NCBI GenBank assembly: GCA_031283115.1 | Contig: JAITCK010000194.1 | Coordinates: 1 to 15,103 of the forward strand | Reading direction: 5' to 3' | Origin: Cellulomonadaceae bacterium | Lineage (GTDB): Bacteria; Actinomycetota; Actinomycetes; Actinomycetales; Cellulomonadaceae | DNA length: 15,103 bases | Part shown: piece after piece, positions 13,679-15,103 of the stretch | Layout of the letters: every line of letters begins with the position of its first letter | Numbering within the stretch: the first letter of the stretch is position 1 | Program-made: the position numbers and the translations under genes | Notes under the pieces: generated by a model | Database searches by the model: none | What the model saw: only the letters and a program-made list of their open reading frames with translations | Told to the model about the DNA's origin: nothing

Positions 13679-15103
13679 TCAGGCAACAGCGGCAAGGCTG
13701 TCCTTGGCTGCTGCGGTGACAGCCTCAGCGGTCACACCGTATTCGGCATAAATCTTCTCGGCGGGAGCCGAAGCACCCCAGGTCTCGATGGACACCGAGC
13801 GGCCAGCGTCGCCGACAATCTTGTGCCAGCCCAAGGCCAGGCCAGCCTCAACCGACACGCGGGCCTTGACGGCGGCGGGAAGCACCGACTCCTTGTAGTC
13901 GTCGGACTGCTTGTCGAACCATTCCAGGCAAGGGGCCGACACAACGCGGGCCTTGATGCCTTCGGCGGCCAACTGCTCACGGGCTGCGACAGCCAACTGA
14001 ACTTCAGAACCGGTACCGATGAGGATGACATCGGGGGTGCCGTCGGTGTCGAGAAGGGTGTAAGCGCCCTTGAGGGTGTTCTCGGCGGCGGCGTAACCCT
14101 GCTCTCCACGGGGGAAGGTGGGCAGGTTTTGACGGGACAAGATGATGCCAGCCGGGTTAGCCGTGTTCTCAATGATGCCGCGCCAGGCCTGGGCGGTCTC
14201 GTTGGCGTCGGCAGGCCGGACAATGTCGAGGTTGGGGATGGCCCGGTAGGCCCACAGGTGCTCGACAGGCTGGTGGGTGGGGCCGTCTTCACCCAAACCG
14301 ATGGAGTCGTGGGTCCACACAAAGATGGAGGGGGCACCCATGAGGGCGGCCAGACGAACCGAGCCGCGCATGTAGTCGGCGAACTGGAAGAAGGTGCCAC
14401 CGTAGGGGCGGGTCAGGCCGTTGAGGACGATGCCGTTGAGGATGGCGCCCATGCCGTGTTCGCGGATACCGAAGTGGAGGGTACGTCCGAAGGGTCCACC
14501 CTTCCAGGTGCGGGTCTGGTGGTCTTCCGGCACGAAGGACGGCTCGCCGTCCATGGTGGTGTTGTTGGAGCCGGCCAGGTCAGCCGAGCCGCCCCAGAGT
14601 TCGGGCAGAACAGGGGCCAGGGCGGTCAGGGTCTTGCCGGAGGCCACGCGGGTAGCGACACCCTTGGGGTCGGCAGGCCAGGTGGGCAGGGAGTCTTCCC
14701 AGCCAGCGGGGAGTTCTTTGGCTTCCAGGCGGACCAGCAGGGCAGCAGCCTCAGGGTTGGCGGTCTGCCAGGCGGCAAAGGCGGCATCCCAGGCGGCGCG
14801 CTGGTCGGCTTGGCGGGCGGCCACAGACCGGGTGTAGGCCAGCACGTCGGCGTCCAGGGCGAAGGATTCTTCCGGGTTCAAGCCCAGTTCCACCTTGAGG
14901 GCGGCCAGTTCGTCGCCACCCAGGGCCGAGCCGTGAATGGCGTAGGTGTCCTGCTTTTTGGGCGAGGGCCAACCGATGATGGTGGACAGGCGGATGAGGG
15001 TGGGCTTGGAGGTTTCAGCCTTAGCCTCAGCGATAGCGGCGGCCAGGGCGGCCACGTCTTCGGTGTATTCGCCACCGTTGTTGGTCCAGTCGACGTGCAG
15101 GGT
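13679..15103 (-). CDS. tkt: Transketolase (N-terminal part outside the window)
   Basis: Thiamine-diphosphate enzyme that moves two-carbon units between sugar phosphates in the non-oxidative pentose phosphate pathway (cytoplasm). 474 residues are visible and the frame is open to the right edge. A full transketolase has about 690-700, so roughly 220 residues, most of the diphosphate-binding domain, are missing. The visible part starts at [16 protein letters not shown] and contains [20 protein letters not shown], the catalytic-Glu motif [13 protein letters not shown] (REHG codons at 14453-14464), the signature [17 protein letters not shown] (around 14257-14310), and the C-terminal domain with [16 protein letters not shown] and [17 protein letters not shown] 15055 is an internal codon, not a start. 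It is separated from the surface protein gene by a strong terminator, so it is not in the zwf operon transcript. Confidence 0.97.
   Translation of the reverse strand, partial: TLHVDWTNNGGEYTEDVAALAAAIAEAKAETSKPTLIRLSTIIGWPSPKKQDTYAIHGSALGGDELAALKVELGLNPEESFALDADVLAYTRSVAARQADQRAAWDAAFAAWQTANPEAAALLVRLEAKELPAGWEDSLPTWPADPKGVATRVASGKTLTALAPVLPELWGGSADLAGSNNTTMDGEPSFVPEDHQTRTWKGGPFGRTLHFGIREHGMGAILNGIVLNGLTRPYGGTFFQFADYMRGSVRLAALMGAPSIFVWTHDSIGLGEDGPTHQPVEHLWAYRAIPNLDIVRPADANETAQAWRGIIENTANPAGIILSRQNLPTFPRGEQGYAAAENTLKGAYTLLDTDGTPDVILIGTGSEVQLAVAAREQLAAEGIKARVVSAPCLEWFDKQSDDYKESVLPAAVKARVSVEAGLALGWHKIVGDAGRSVSIETWGASAPAEKIYAEYGVTAEAVTAAAKDSLAAVA

Noticed and set aside
1..15103. CRISPR arrays, tandem repeats, tRNA genes, insertion sequences
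   Set aside because: I looked through the window and found no regularly spaced repeats, cloverleaf sequences, transposase-like frames or terminal inverted repeats with target duplications.

Overview
The window comes from a GC-rich actinobacterium. The evidence is the smc/ftsY pair, a zwf-opcA-pgl cluster (OpcA is essentially an actinobacterial and cyanobacterial protein), a Gly104/Lys124-type phosphofructokinase, and several genes that start without a Shine-Dalgarno sequence just after a TANNNT-like -10 box. A family-level placement, for example near Propionibacteriaceae, would only be a guess. Almost everything is chromosomal core. I see no insertion sequence, prophage, CRISPR array, tRNA or rRNA.

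Layout. Bases 1-7762 are on the + strand: the tail of an Mrp/Mnh-type Na+/H+ antiporter operon (a fused MbhE-MrpB protein cut by the window edge, then MrpC), 6-phosphofructokinase, nucleoside diphosphate kinase, the SMC chromosome-condensation ATPase, a small one-pass membrane protein, and the SRP receptor FtsY. A convergent junction lies at 7763-7860 and holds a compound hairpin. From 7861 to the right edge everything is on the - strand. Read in the direction of transcription, this half is transketolase (cut by the right edge) with a strong terminator, a cell-surface protein with its own leader, and a tightly packed operon zwf-opcA-pgl-(zinc-ribbon protein).

How the genes work together. zwf, opcA and pgl form the oxidative pentose phosphate branch (glucose-6-phosphate to 6-phosphogluconate, with reductant production), and transketolase is the non-oxidative branch. 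Phosphofructokinase on the other side of the window commits carbon to glycolysis. SMC and FtsY act in chromosome organisation and membrane protein targeting. The Mrp subunits belong to a multi-subunit cation/proton antiporter.

No complete new system is evident. The points most worth a second look are: an SMC whose hinge seems to lack its second half; a sortase-like but non-canonical LTGTG surface protein sitting where transaldolase usually lies; a 10-bp inverted repeat that brackets this protein's promoter and touches its ribosome binding site; a series of likely leaderless starts; a perfect hairpin over the pfk stop codon; and an antiporter operon in which mrpC appears to be the last gene.
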